From assembly GCA_035702985.1 (NCBI GenBank), contig DASSZD010000042.1, forward strand, positions 1 to 19,726: a DNA stretch of 19,726 bases, in the 5' to 3' direction. Below are positions 6,736 through 14,523 of this stretch, piece by piece (position 1 is the stretch's first letter; the number at the start of each line of letters is the position of its first letter). The translations under genes were made by a program, and so were the position numbers. A model generated the notes under the pieces. It saw only the letters and a program-made list of their open reading frames with translations, searched no databases and was not told where the DNA came from. This stretch comes from JAKAXG01 sp035702985 (GTDB lineage: Bacteria; Actinomycetota; Acidimicrobiia; Acidimicrobiales; Palsa-688).

Positions 6736-8151
6736 TCAGGCCCTCCCGGCGTGCGACACCAGGTCGTCGAACCAGTCCAGCGGGGACCGGCCGCCCGCCG
6801 CCTGCCGGAGGGCGGCGGCCATCCGGGCCCGGGCGGAGGCGTCCATGTCCAGGGCCCGGGCCAGCGCGGCGGCCGTGCCGGTGACGTCGAACGGGTTGAC
6901 CCCCACCGCCGCCGACCCCAGCTCGGCCCAGCACCCGGCCTCGTGGCTGAGCACCAGCGTCCCGTCCCGCTCGTTGACCAGCGCGCCCTCCTTGGCCACC
7001 AGGTTCAGGCCGTCCCGGACCGGGTTCACCAGGAGCACGTCGTAGCGTCGCAGGGCGGCCACGGAGCTGGGGTAGTTGTCGTGGGGGTCGAGCAGTATGG
7101 GGGTCCAATCGGCGGTACCCCACCGCCGGTTGATGCGGTCGGCCAGGGCCAGCACCTCCTGGCCGTACGCCTGGTACTCGGCCAGCCCGGTCCGCGACGG
7201 GTACACCATGGCGGCGAAGACCACCTCGCCCCGCAGGTCAGGCCGCGTCTCGAGCAGCTCGTCGAAGGCCCAGAAGCCCCGCAGAACGTTCTTGGACGGC
7301 TCGATGCGGTCCACCCGCACTATCACCTTGCGATCGCCGATCTGGCGGTCGAGCCGCTCGAGCTCCCGGGCGCAGGCGTCCGATGCCGCCACCGAGCGCA
7401 GATCGTCGAGATCGGTGGCCGCCGGCGCCACGAAGGTGGCCGGTTCCCGACCCAGGATCAGCCGGGCGCAGTCCGAGAAGGCGTCGGCCCAGCGGGCGGT
7501 GTGGAACCCGCACGGGCCGCCGCCGCTCAGGCCGGCCACCACGTCCGACGCCACCGAGTCGGGCAGCGTGGCCAGCTCCTGGGGGGAGCACCACGGGGTG
7601 TGCAGGAAGGTGGAGATACGCAGGTCCGGGCGGCGCCGGGCCAGCAAGCCCGGCACCAGCGCCAGCTGGTAGTCCTGGATCAGCACGGTGGCCCCCTCCT
7701 CGGCGGCCCCGTCGGCGGCGGCGGCGAAGGTCGCGTTCACCGCCTGGTAGCGCTCCCAGGCGGCCCACCAGTGCCGGTCGAACCGGGGCCGGCGGGGCCG
7801 GTCCCACAGCCCGTGCAGGCAGAACCACAGGGTCTGGTTGGCCACCACGTCGTAGTAGGCGGCGTAGTCGTCGGGTTCGATGACCACCGGGGCGAAGCGG
7901 AACCCCCCGGAGCTGACCGACCCGGCGGCCGCCCCCTCTCTATCCTCCTCGCTGGTGGCGGCGGCCAGCCACAGGGCCGAGTCCCGCTCGGCTCCCGGGC
8001 CCAGCGTGACCACCAGGCCGCCGGCTCCCCGCCTGGGCTGCACCCGGCCGGTGGCGTCCCGCACGAAACTGATGGGACCCCGGTTGGATATGACGAGCAG
8101 CTTCGAGCCCGTGCCCGGGCCGTTTCGCGAGTCCATGCCGCCGAGAACCAT
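6736..8151 (-). CDS. otsA: Trehalose-6-phosphate synthase (GT20)
   Basis: The 471-residue enzyme transfers glucose from an NDP-glucose to glucose 6-phosphate, giving trehalose 6-phosphate. GT20 signatures run through it: VISNRGPISF and the GGLV loop near the N-terminus, CLHGLWDRP, WAAWERYQAVNATFA, IQDYQLALVPGLL, FLHTPW, RVDRIEPSKNVLRGF with the phosphate-binding Arg and Lys, and NPVRDGLNLVAKEG close to the end. The frame remains open to 8277, but that extension overlaps the divergent glycerate-kinase gene and looks non-coding. ATG 8151 (MVLGGMDSRN) or ATG 8136 is more likely; neither has a strong ribosome-binding site. The gene faces otsB tail to tail and shares a 41-bp divergent promoter region with the glycerate kinase gene. 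Confidence 0.92.
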   Translation of the reverse strand: MVLGGMDSRNGPGTGSKLLVISNRGPISFVRDATGRVQPRRGAGGLVVTLGPGAERDSALWLAAATSEEDREGAAAGSVSSGGFRFAPVVIEPDDYAAYYDVVANQTLWFCLHGLWDRPRRPRFDRHWWAAWERYQAVNATFAAAADGAAEEGATVLIQDYQLALVPGLLARRRPDLRISTFLHTPWCSPQELATLPDSVASDVVAGLSGGGPCGFHTARWADAFSDCARLILGREPATFVAPAATDLDDLRSVAASDACARELERLDRQIGDRKVIVRVDRIEPSKNVLRGFWAFDELLETRPDLRGEVVFAAMVYPSRTGLAEYQAYGQEVLALADRINRRWGTADWTPILLDPHDNYPSSVAALRRYDVLLVNPVRDGLNLVAKEGALVNERDGTLVLSHEAGCWAELGSAAVGVNPFDVTGTAAALARALDMDASARARMAAALRQAAGGRSPLDWFDDLVSHAGRA

Positions 8152-8192
8152 ACCCACGTCACGACACCGGCCCGAACGGGCACCATGGGGTG

Positions 8193-9185
8193 ATGCCGCT
8201 CGTCGTTGTCGCGCCTGACAAATTCCGGGGCTCGGCCACAGCCGCCCAGGTCGCCTCGGCGATCGGGGAGGAGGCATCCGCGCTCGGCTGGAAGGTCGAC
8301 CTGGCGCCGGTCTCGGATGGAGGCGAGGGTTTCTGCGCCGTGCTCGGAGGCCGCCGCCGCCCGGTCACGGTGCGGGGCCCGCTCGGGGAGCCGGTCGATG
8401 CCGCCTGGTTCGAGCTCGACGGGGGCCACACCGCCGCCGTCGAAATGGCCATGGCCTCCGGGCTGGACCTGGTGGGGGGCTGGGAGGCCAACGACCCCAT
8501 GAGGGCCAGCACGGCCGGCACCGGCGAACTGATCGCCGCCGCCGTCAAGGCCGGCGCCCGCCGGGTGCTGGTGGGGGTGGGAGGCTCGGCCACCACCGAC
8601 GGCGGGTGGGGGGCCCTCGAGGTGCTGGAGCCGCACAGCCGCCTGTCCGGCGTGCGCATCGAGGTGGCCTGCGATGTGAGGACCCGCTTCGTGGAGGCGG
8701 CCGCCGTGTTCGCTCCCCAGAAGGGGGCCACGCCGGCCGAGGTGGGTCTGCTCACCAGACGGCTGGAGAGGTTGGCCCAGCTGTACCGGGAGCGCTACGG
8801 GGTGGACGTCAGCTCCCTGGAGGGTTCGGGGGCGGCCGGCGGCCTGGCGGGCGGGCTGGCGGCCATCGGGGCCGATCTGACCAGCGGCTTCGAGCTGGTG
8901 GCCGACCGCATAGACCTGGCCGCCCGGATGGAGGTGGCGGACCTGGTGATCACCGGCGAGGGTCTGCTCGACGACCAGTCGTTCGAGGGCAAGTCGGTGG
9001 GCGGGGTGGCCGCCCTGGCCGCCGAACTGGATGTGCCGGTGCTGGTACTGGCGGGCGACGCCGAAGGCCGCCCCGGCATCGAGTACCGGACGTTGGTCGA
9101 CGAGGTGGGGGAGGAGACGGCGCTGTCCGATCCCATCGGCTCGGTGCGCCGGGTGGCCCGGGAGATGCTGACCGGCCGGATCTAG
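8193..9185 (+). CDS. Glycerate kinase (GlxK/GarK family)
   Basis: The 330-residue protein phosphorylates glycerate with ATP; known members of this family (PF02595) usually give 2-phosphoglycerate. Visible motifs are APDKFRGSATA at the N-terminus, VSDGGEG, GVGGSATTDGG, GSGAAGGL, VITGEGLLDDQSF and GKSVGGVA, in family order. Length is slightly short of the usual 370-380. ATG 8193 is preferred; GTG 8190 directly before it is in frame. No good ribosome-binding site is present, and CACCAT at 8181-8186 could be the -10 of a leaderless transcript. The 3' end overlaps convergent gpgS by four bases. Placed between trehalose and glucosylglycerate genes, it may recycle glycerate released from glucosylglycerate, which is an inference. 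Confidence 0.88.
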   Translation: MPLVVVAPDKFRGSATAAQVASAIGEEASALGWKVDLAPVSDGGEGFCAVLGGRRRPVTVRGPLGEPVDAAWFELDGGHTAAVEMAMASGLDLVGGWEANDPMRASTAGTGELIAAAVKAGARRVLVGVGGSATTDGGWGALEVLEPHSRLSGVRIEVACDVRTRFVEAAAVFAPQKGATPAEVGLLTRRLERLAQLYRERYGVDVSSLEGSGAAGGLAGGLAAIGADLTSGFELVADRIDLAARMEVADLVITGEGLLDDQSFEGKSVGGVAALAAELDVPVLVLAGDAEGRPGIEYRTLVDEVGEETALSDPIGSVRRVAREMLTGRI

Positions 9186-10066
9186 GCTGTCTTGCGGTGG
9201 GCCGGGACCTCGGCGAGCGGCGGCATCTCCTCCAGCCGCACCGACACCGGTTCGACTCCGGGTCGCATCAGCGTGGCTGCCATGGCGGCGCCGGCCAGAC
9301 CGGCCCGGGCCAGTCCCGCCTCCAGGATGGCCAGGGCCTGCGGGCCGAGATCCGACAGCGGCCGGTTGCGGTGGATGCGGACACCCAGGTCGCACTGGAC
9401 CAGCCCGGCGTCGCCGAAACGCTCGGTGACGTCGATCAGCAATCCGAGGTCCACGCCGTAGCCACCCACGAACGGCAGGGCCTCCAGGACCTCCCGCCGG
9501 GCCGCGCACTCTCCTGACAGCGGCTGAGTCAGATCAGCCAGGTGGGGAAAAAGGACCGAGATCAGCGGCCGGGCCATCAGTTCGGTCACTCTCCCGCCTT
9601 CGCCGGGGCGGCCGTCCACCGGTCGCTCGTAGAAGCCCTTGACGAAGGTGACGTCGTCGCGGGTGGCCAGGGGGCCGGCCAGGCCCAGCACGAAGCCCGG
9701 GTCGAAGTCCCGTATGTCGGCGTCGCAGAACACCACCAGATCGCCGGAGCAGGCGTGAACGGCCTTCCACATGGCCTGCCCCTTGCCCGGCCCGGAATGC
9801 TCGGTCAGCACCTCGTCGGACCGCAGGACCTCGGCTCCGGCGGCGGCCGCCACCGCCGCGGTCGAGTCGAGCGATCCGTCGTCGACCACCAGGATCTGGT
9901 CGACCACCGGCGCCGCCTCCATCAGGTCCCGCCGGATGGCCTGCACGATCGGGCCGACGGTGGCCTCCTCGTCGCGGGCCGGGATGCACACCGAGATGCG
10001 CCGACCACGCTTGGCTGCCACCAGCCGGGCAGCGGTGAAATCGACCGACCGGTAGCTGCGCCGCAC
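9182..10066 (-). CDS. gpgS: Glucosyl-3-phosphoglycerate synthase (GT81)
   Basis: The 294-residue glycosyltransferase joins glucose from NDP-glucose to 3-phosphoglycerate, the first step to glucosylglycerate. In mycobacteria this leads on to methylglucose lipopolysaccharide. Motifs are SVCIPARDEEATVG, VVDDGSLDST, GPGKGQAMWKA (Lys95), the metal-binding DAD at 115-117, LTQPLSGECAARR and YGVDLGLLIDV. It is about 30 residues shorter at the N-terminus than the M. tuberculosis enzyme. The start is GTG 10066, with AGGA about 8 bp upstream on the minus strand. Its TAG is read from the same CTAG (9182-9185) as the stop of glycerate kinase. The matching phosphatase (GpgP) is not obvious in the window; OtsB is a possible stand-in. 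Confidence 0.9.
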   Translation of the reverse strand: MRRSYRSVDFTAARLVAAKRGRRISVCIPARDEEATVGPIVQAIRRDLMEAAPVVDQILVVDDGSLDSTAAVAAAAGAEVLRSDEVLTEHSGPGKGQAMWKAVHACSGDLVVFCDADIRDFDPGFVLGLAGPLATRDDVTFVKGFYERPVDGRPGEGGRVTELMARPLISVLFPHLADLTQPLSGECAARREVLEALPFVGGYGVDLGLLIDVTERFGDAGLVQCDLGVRIHRNRPLSDLGPQALAILEAGLARAGLAGAAMAATLMRPGVEPVSVRLEEMPPLAEVPAHRKTA

Positions 10067-10132
10067 GACAGCATCCTGCCACGGCCGGGCGGCGGTTCCG
10101 GAAAGTCGATGTGGCCGGCCGGTCGGCGTGCG

Positions 10133-10138
10133 TATAAA
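10133..10138 (+). promoter_or_regulatory. -10 element of the riboswitch-controlled operon
   Basis: TATAAA stands out in very GC-rich DNA 13 bp ahead of the conserved aptamer, so transcription would start at about 10144-10147 and include the whole riboswitch. No good -35 lies 16-18 bp upstream. Confidence 0.55.
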
Positions 10139-10148
10139 CTCGGGGGGA

Positions 10149-10240
10149 CATCATCAAGAGCGGCAGAGGGACGGGCCCTGTGAAGCCGCGGCAACCGGTC
10201 CAGCTGGTCTGGGCTAGGTGCCAATGCCCGGTGCGATGAG
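10149..10240 (+). ncRNA. SAM riboswitch (SAM-I / S-box clan), apparently without helix P4
   Basis: The invariant S-box blocks occur in order: TCAAGAG (10154-10160), GAGGGA (10166-10171), GGCCC (10174-10178), TGAAGCC (10181-10187), GGCAACC (10190-10196), GGTGCCAAT (10217-10225) and GATGAG (10235-10240). P1 pairs TCATC (10151-10155) with GATGA (10235-10239). P2 pairs GCGGC (10160-10164) with GCCGC (10185-10189), with GGG/CCC inside. P3 is ACC/GGT capped by CCAG-CTGGT-CTGG. The pseudoknot can form from CGGG (10172-10175) and CCCG (10227-10230), which leaves only GTGC before P1, so helix P4 seems to be missing. The Shine-Dalgarno begins about 8 nt after P1 and no terminator hairpin is visible, which points to control of translation. 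S-box RNAs normally switch genes off when SAM is abundant. Confidence 0.88.
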
Positions 10241-10247
10241 GCCAGTC

Positions 10248-10253
10248 AGGAGG
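10248..10253 (+). promoter_or_regulatory. Ribosome-binding site of the threonine-synthase-like gene
   Basis: A full AGGAGG lies four bases before TTG 10258. It decides this unusual start codon. Its closeness to riboswitch helix P1 makes it the likely controlled element. Confidence 0.75.
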
Positions 10254-10257
10254 AAGG

Positions 10258-11502
10258 TTGCCTTACGTAGAAGGTTTGCGATGCCGGGAGTGCGGTCGCG
10301 GCTACCCGGCCGAAGCGCTCCACGTGTGTGAATGGTGCTTCGGGCCTCTAGAGGTCGTCTACGACTACGACGCGGTGCGCGCCGCCGTTTCCCGCCAGAA
10401 GATCGCCGCCGGGCCGCTGTCCATGTGGCGCTACGCCGATCTCCTCCCCGCCTCGGCCGAGGGTGCCGTCAGCCTGGGCGCCGGTTTCACGCCCCTGGTG
10501 CGGGCCGACCGCCTGGCCGCCGAGCTGGGCCTGCGGGAGTTGTGGATCAAGAACGACACCCTCAACCCCACCGGGTCCTTCAAGGACCGGGTGGTCTCGG
10601 TGGCTCTCACCAAGGCCCAGGAGCTGGGCTTCAAGGTGGCCGCCTGTGCCTCGACCGGCAACCTGGCCAACTCGGTGGCCGCCCACGCCGCCCACGCCGG
10701 CATGGAGTCCATCGTGTTCATCCCGGCCAACCTGGAGGCCGGCAAGGTGGTCACCACCGCCGTCTTCGGCGGCCGGCTGATCGCCGTCGAGGGCAACTAC
10801 GACGACGTCAACCGGCTGTGCGCCGAACTGGCCGGCGAGCACCCGTCGTGGGCGTTCGTCAACGTCAACGTCCGCACCTACTACGCCGAGGGCTCGAAGA
10901 CGCTGGCGTTCGAGACCGCCGAGCAGCTCGGCTGGGAGGCCCCCGACCATGTGGTGGTCCCGGTGGCATCCGGCAGCCAGCTCACCAAGGTGGCCAAGGG
11001 GTTCAAGGAGCTGTGGTCGGTGGGCCTGCTCGACGAAGAACCGCATGTGCGCATCTCGGGGGCCCAGGCCGCCGGGTGCTCCCCGGTGGCCACCGCCTTC
11101 GCCGCCGGTCGGGACGTGGTGAAGCCGGTCAAGCCCGACACCATCGCCAAGTCGCTGGCCATCGGCAACCCGGCCGACGGCCCCTACGCCATCGACGCCG
11201 TCCGCAGCTCCGGCGGCGGGTTCGGCTGCGTCACCGACGCCGAGGTGGTCGAGGGCATCCGGTTGCTGGCCCGCACCGAGGGGATCTTCGCCGAGACCGC
11301 CGGCGGTGTGACCATCGCCTCGCTGGTGCAGCTGGTGGACTCCGGGGTGGTGCGCTCCGACGAGCGGGTCGTGGCCCTGGTCACCGGCAACGGCCTCAAG
11401 ACCATCGAGGCGGTGGCCCCCCACTGCGGGCCCACCGCCACCATCGCCCCCAACCTGGACGCCTTCGCGGCGGCCATAGACATACCCTCACTGGAGAGCT
11501 AG
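10258..11502 (+). CDS. Threonine-synthase-like PLP enzyme (fold type II), possibly a homocysteine-forming sulfhydrylase
   Basis: The 414-residue protein belongs to the threonine synthase family of fold type II PLP enzymes. A zinc-ribbon-like N-terminus has Cys9, Cys12, Cys24 and Cys27. The PLP lysine is Lys109 in NPTGSFKDR. ASTGNLANS follows as the substrate-carboxylate loop, and VPVASGSQLTKVAKGFKEL as the phosphate-binding region. By annotation rules it is threonine synthase, converting O-phosphohomoserine to threonine. Context argues for something else: it sits under a SAM riboswitch and is two bases upstream of a CysO-like sulfur-carrier gene. A methionine-side role, using O-phosphohomoserine plus carrier thiocarboxylate to make homocysteine, would fit both. 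Ordinary threonine synthase remains possible. The start is TTG 10258, set by AGGAGG at 10248-10253. Confidence 0.85.
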   Translation: MPYVEGLRCRECGRGYPAEALHVCEWCFGPLEVVYDYDAVRAAVSRQKIAAGPLSMWRYADLLPASAEGAVSLGAGFTPLVRADRLAAELGLRELWIKNDTLNPTGSFKDRVVSVALTKAQELGFKVAACASTGNLANSVAAHAAHAGMESIVFIPANLEAGKVVTTAVFGGRLIAVEGNYDDVNRLCAELAGEHPSWAFVNVNVRTYYAEGSKTLAFETAEQLGWEAPDHVVVPVASGSQLTKVAKGFKELWSVGLLDEEPHVRISGAQAAGCSPVATAFAAGRDVVKPVKPDTIAKSLAIGNPADGPYAIDAVRSSGGGFGCVTDAEVVEGIRLLARTEGIFAETAGGVTIASLVQLVDSGVVRSDERVVALVTGNGLKTIEAVAPHCGPTATIAPNLDAFAAAIDIPSLES

Positions 11503-11504
11503 GC

Positions 11505-11780
11505 ATGGCCGTCACCATCCGTATCCCCACCCAGCTGCGGCCCCTGGCCGGCGGCAACGCCACCGTCGACGTGGCCGGTTCCACGGTGAGCGAGGCGCTC
11601 AAGGGCCTCGAGGCCGCCCACCCGGGCTTCCAGGACCGCCTCTTCGACGAGTCGGGCAAGCTGCGCCGCTTCGTCAACGTGTTCCTCGCCGAGGAGGACA
11701 TCCGCTTCCTCGACGGCCTAGATACCCCGGTGGCCGACGGCGCCACCCTGTCCATCGTGCCGGCGGTGGCCGGCGGCTGA
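11505..11780 (+). CDS. CysO-like sulfur-carrier protein (MoaD/ThiS fold)
   Basis: This 91-residue beta-grasp protein ends in VAGG. The free C-terminal Gly-Gly is the site of adenylation and thiocarboxylate formation in MoaD, ThiS and CysO. IPTQLRPLAGG near the N-terminus, LRRFVNVFLAEEDIRFLDGL in the middle and the IVPAVAGG end closely match M. tuberculosis CysO (Rv1335) as I remember it, more than molybdopterin MoaD. CysO-thiocarboxylate delivers sulfur to O-phosphoserine on CysM, a fold type II PLP enzyme. Here the gene begins two bases after a threonine-synthase-like gene of the same fold, so the two are probably translated together and share the SAM riboswitch. The activating enzyme (MoeB/ThiF type) and a Mec-type protease are not in the window. 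Confidence 0.9.
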   Translation: MAVTIRIPTQLRPLAGGNATVDVAGSTVSEALKGLEAAHPGFQDRLFDESGKLRRFVNVFLAEEDIRFLDGLDTPVADGATLSIVPAVAGG

Positions 11781-11821
11781 TCGGCCGGGCCGATCCGGGC
11801 CGGAACGGGCCGGGTGGCTAG

Positions 11822-11849
11822 TTGCACTAGCGCCGCGGAGGCGGTTAAC
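11822..11849 (+). promoter_or_regulatory. Probable groEL promoter
   Basis: TTGCAC (11822-11827) and TTAACT (11844-11849) are 16 bp apart and end right at the CIRCE element, the usual layout for HrcA-controlled chaperonin genes. The match to consensus is moderate. Confidence 0.5.
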
Positions 11850-11880
11850 TGTTAGCACTCGGGATGTGAGAGTGCTAACA
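11850..11880 (+). promoter_or_regulatory. CIRCE operator (HrcA binding site)
   Basis: TTAGCACTC (11852-11860), nine spacer bases, GAGTGCTAA (11870-11878) is a perfect CIRCE inverted repeat, extended by two further pairs on each side (TG/CA). HrcA binds it and represses chaperonin genes until heat shock. It lies 30 bp ahead of the groEL start. Confidence 0.97.
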
Positions 11881-11909
11881 GGTAACCCAACGGAGGGAAC
11901 CCAGAACCG

Positions 11910-13535
<1,626 letters not shown>

Positions 13536-13561
13536 GCCGTCCCACCCCGAGCCTGTTGAAG

Positions 13562-13646
13562 AGGGCCGGTCCCTACGACCGGCCGCCGTGTCCGCCCTCC
13601 GGGCGAAAACACGGCGGCCCGGTCGCAGGGCCGGCCCTTTCTCTTT
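13562..13646 (+). terminator. Long rho-independent terminator of groEL
   Basis: The arms 13562-13597 and 13601-13638 fold into a nearly perfect hairpin of about 33 base pairs with two single-base bulges and one mismatch. It is built from AGGGCCGG/CCGGCCCT outside, CCCT/AGGG, CGACC/GGTCG, the 11-bp GGCCGCCGTGT/ACACGGCGGCC, and CGCCC/GGGCG at the tip. The T-rich tract TTTCTCTTT follows at 13638-13646. This is an unusually long terminator stem. Confidence 0.85.
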
Positions 13647-13718
13647 GTCCACGAGGCGCCTGGTGGGCGGGTCGTCCACGGGTGCGGCAGGCCCAGCCGG
13701 GACGCGGGAGCGGAGGAG

Positions 13719-13790
13719 GGGCTGGCTGCTGAGGAGGCCGACCTGTTTTCCGGCGGAGCCGGGACAGGAGGCCAGATCAGCAGCCGGCCC
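13719..13790. other. Long structured hairpin upstream of chdC
   Basis: GGGCTGGCTGCTGA (13719-13732) pairs over its full 14 bases with TCAGCAGCCGGCCC (13777-13790), including one G-U pair. Inside is a second stem, CCTGT (13742-13746) with ACAGG (13764-13768) and CCGGC with GCCGG around a GGA tip. A weak pyrimidine stretch, TCTTCCCC, follows. It could be another terminator or a structured leader of chdC. Confidence 0.6.
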
Positions 13791-13822
13791 TCTTCCCCGG
13801 AGGTCGCCCTTAAGCTGGAGCC

Positions 13823-14509
13823 ATGACTGCGGAGCCGTTGAAGCCGACCATCGGGTGGGGAGTGCTGCACCTCTTCTGCCGGGTCGGGCCCGGCGCCGAC
13901 GCTCAAGCCGTCACCTCGGCGGTGAAGGAGGCGGAGGGGGCCGAGCACCAGGTGGTTCCTTTTTCCGTGCTCGGACACAAGGCCGACATCGGGTTCATGG
14001 CCCTCGGGCCGGACTGGGTAAGGCTCCGCCGATTTCAGACGGCCCTCCAGAAGGCCGGCCTGACCGTGGCCGACTCGTACGTCTCGCTCACCGAGGTGTC
14101 GGAGTACGCCCAGGGTATGCCCGAGGAGCACCTGCAGGCCCGGCTCTACCCCCGCCTGCCACCGGCCGGAAAGCGGGCCATCTGCTTCTACCCCATGAGC
14201 AAGCGGCGGGGAGACAAGGACAACTGGTACTCCCTCGAATTCGACGAGCGCAAGCGGCTGATGATCGACCACGGCCGGTCCGGCCGGCGCTTCGCCGGGC
14301 GGGTGGTGCAGCTGATAACCGGCTCCACCGGCCTCGACGACCACGAGTGGGGGGTGACCCTCTTCGGCGTCCACCCCGACGACCTCAAGGACACCGTGTA
14401 CTCCATGCGCTTCGACGAGGCGTCGGCTCTCTACGCCGACTTCGGGCCCTTCTACGCCGGGGTGGTCGGCCCCGTCGAGGAGGTACTGGGCGAGGCCGGG
14501 CTGGCGTAG
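13823..14509 (+). CDS. chdC: Coproheme decarboxylase (ChdC/HemQ), chlorite-dismutase fold
   Basis: The 228-residue protein is the last enzyme of the coproporphyrin-dependent heme pathway of Gram-positive bacteria, turning coproheme III into heme b. The active-site residues sit at the spacing known from Geobacillus ChdC (Tyr145, Lys149, His172, Gln185). Here Tyr123 is the radical Tyr in FYPMSKRR, Lys127 follows, His150 in LMIDHG is the proximal heme ligand, and Gln163 lies in VVQLITGS. TGSTGLDDHEWGVTLF and RFDEASALYADFGPFY complete the signature. Full conservation argues for decarboxylase rather than chlorite dismutase. No other heme genes lie nearby. ATG 13823 has only GGAG two bases away; TAAGCT at 13811-13816 would suit a leaderless transcript. 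Confidence 0.93.
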   Translation: MTAEPLKPTIGWGVLHLFCRVGPGADAQAVTSAVKEAEGAEHQVVPFSVLGHKADIGFMALGPDWVRLRRFQTALQKAGLTVADSYVSLTEVSEYAQGMPEEHLQARLYPRLPPAGKRAICFYPMSKRRGDKDNWYSLEFDERKRLMIDHGRSGRRFAGRVVQLITGSTGLDDHEWGVTLFGVHPDDLKDTVYSMRFDEASALYADFGPFYAGVVGPVEEVLGEAGLA

Positions 14510-14523
14510 GTCCGGCCCGCGTC

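Noticed and set aside
8152..8277. N-terminal extension of OtsA
   Set aside because: It overlaps the start of glycerate kinase, is Pro/Arg-rich, and lies outside the GT20 domain. The start was set at 8151, with 8136 as an alternative.
10149..10240. T-box or threonine attenuator ahead of the threonine-synthase-like gene
   Set aside because: There is no T-box consensus, no run of Thr codons in a leader peptide and no terminator. The conserved blocks are those of the S-box.
10332..11504. Upstream extension of the sulfur-carrier frame through the threonine-synthase-like gene
   Set aside because: The extension is Arg/Gly-rich and shares sequence with the PLP enzyme in another frame. The carrier begins at ATG 11505, two bases after the previous stop.
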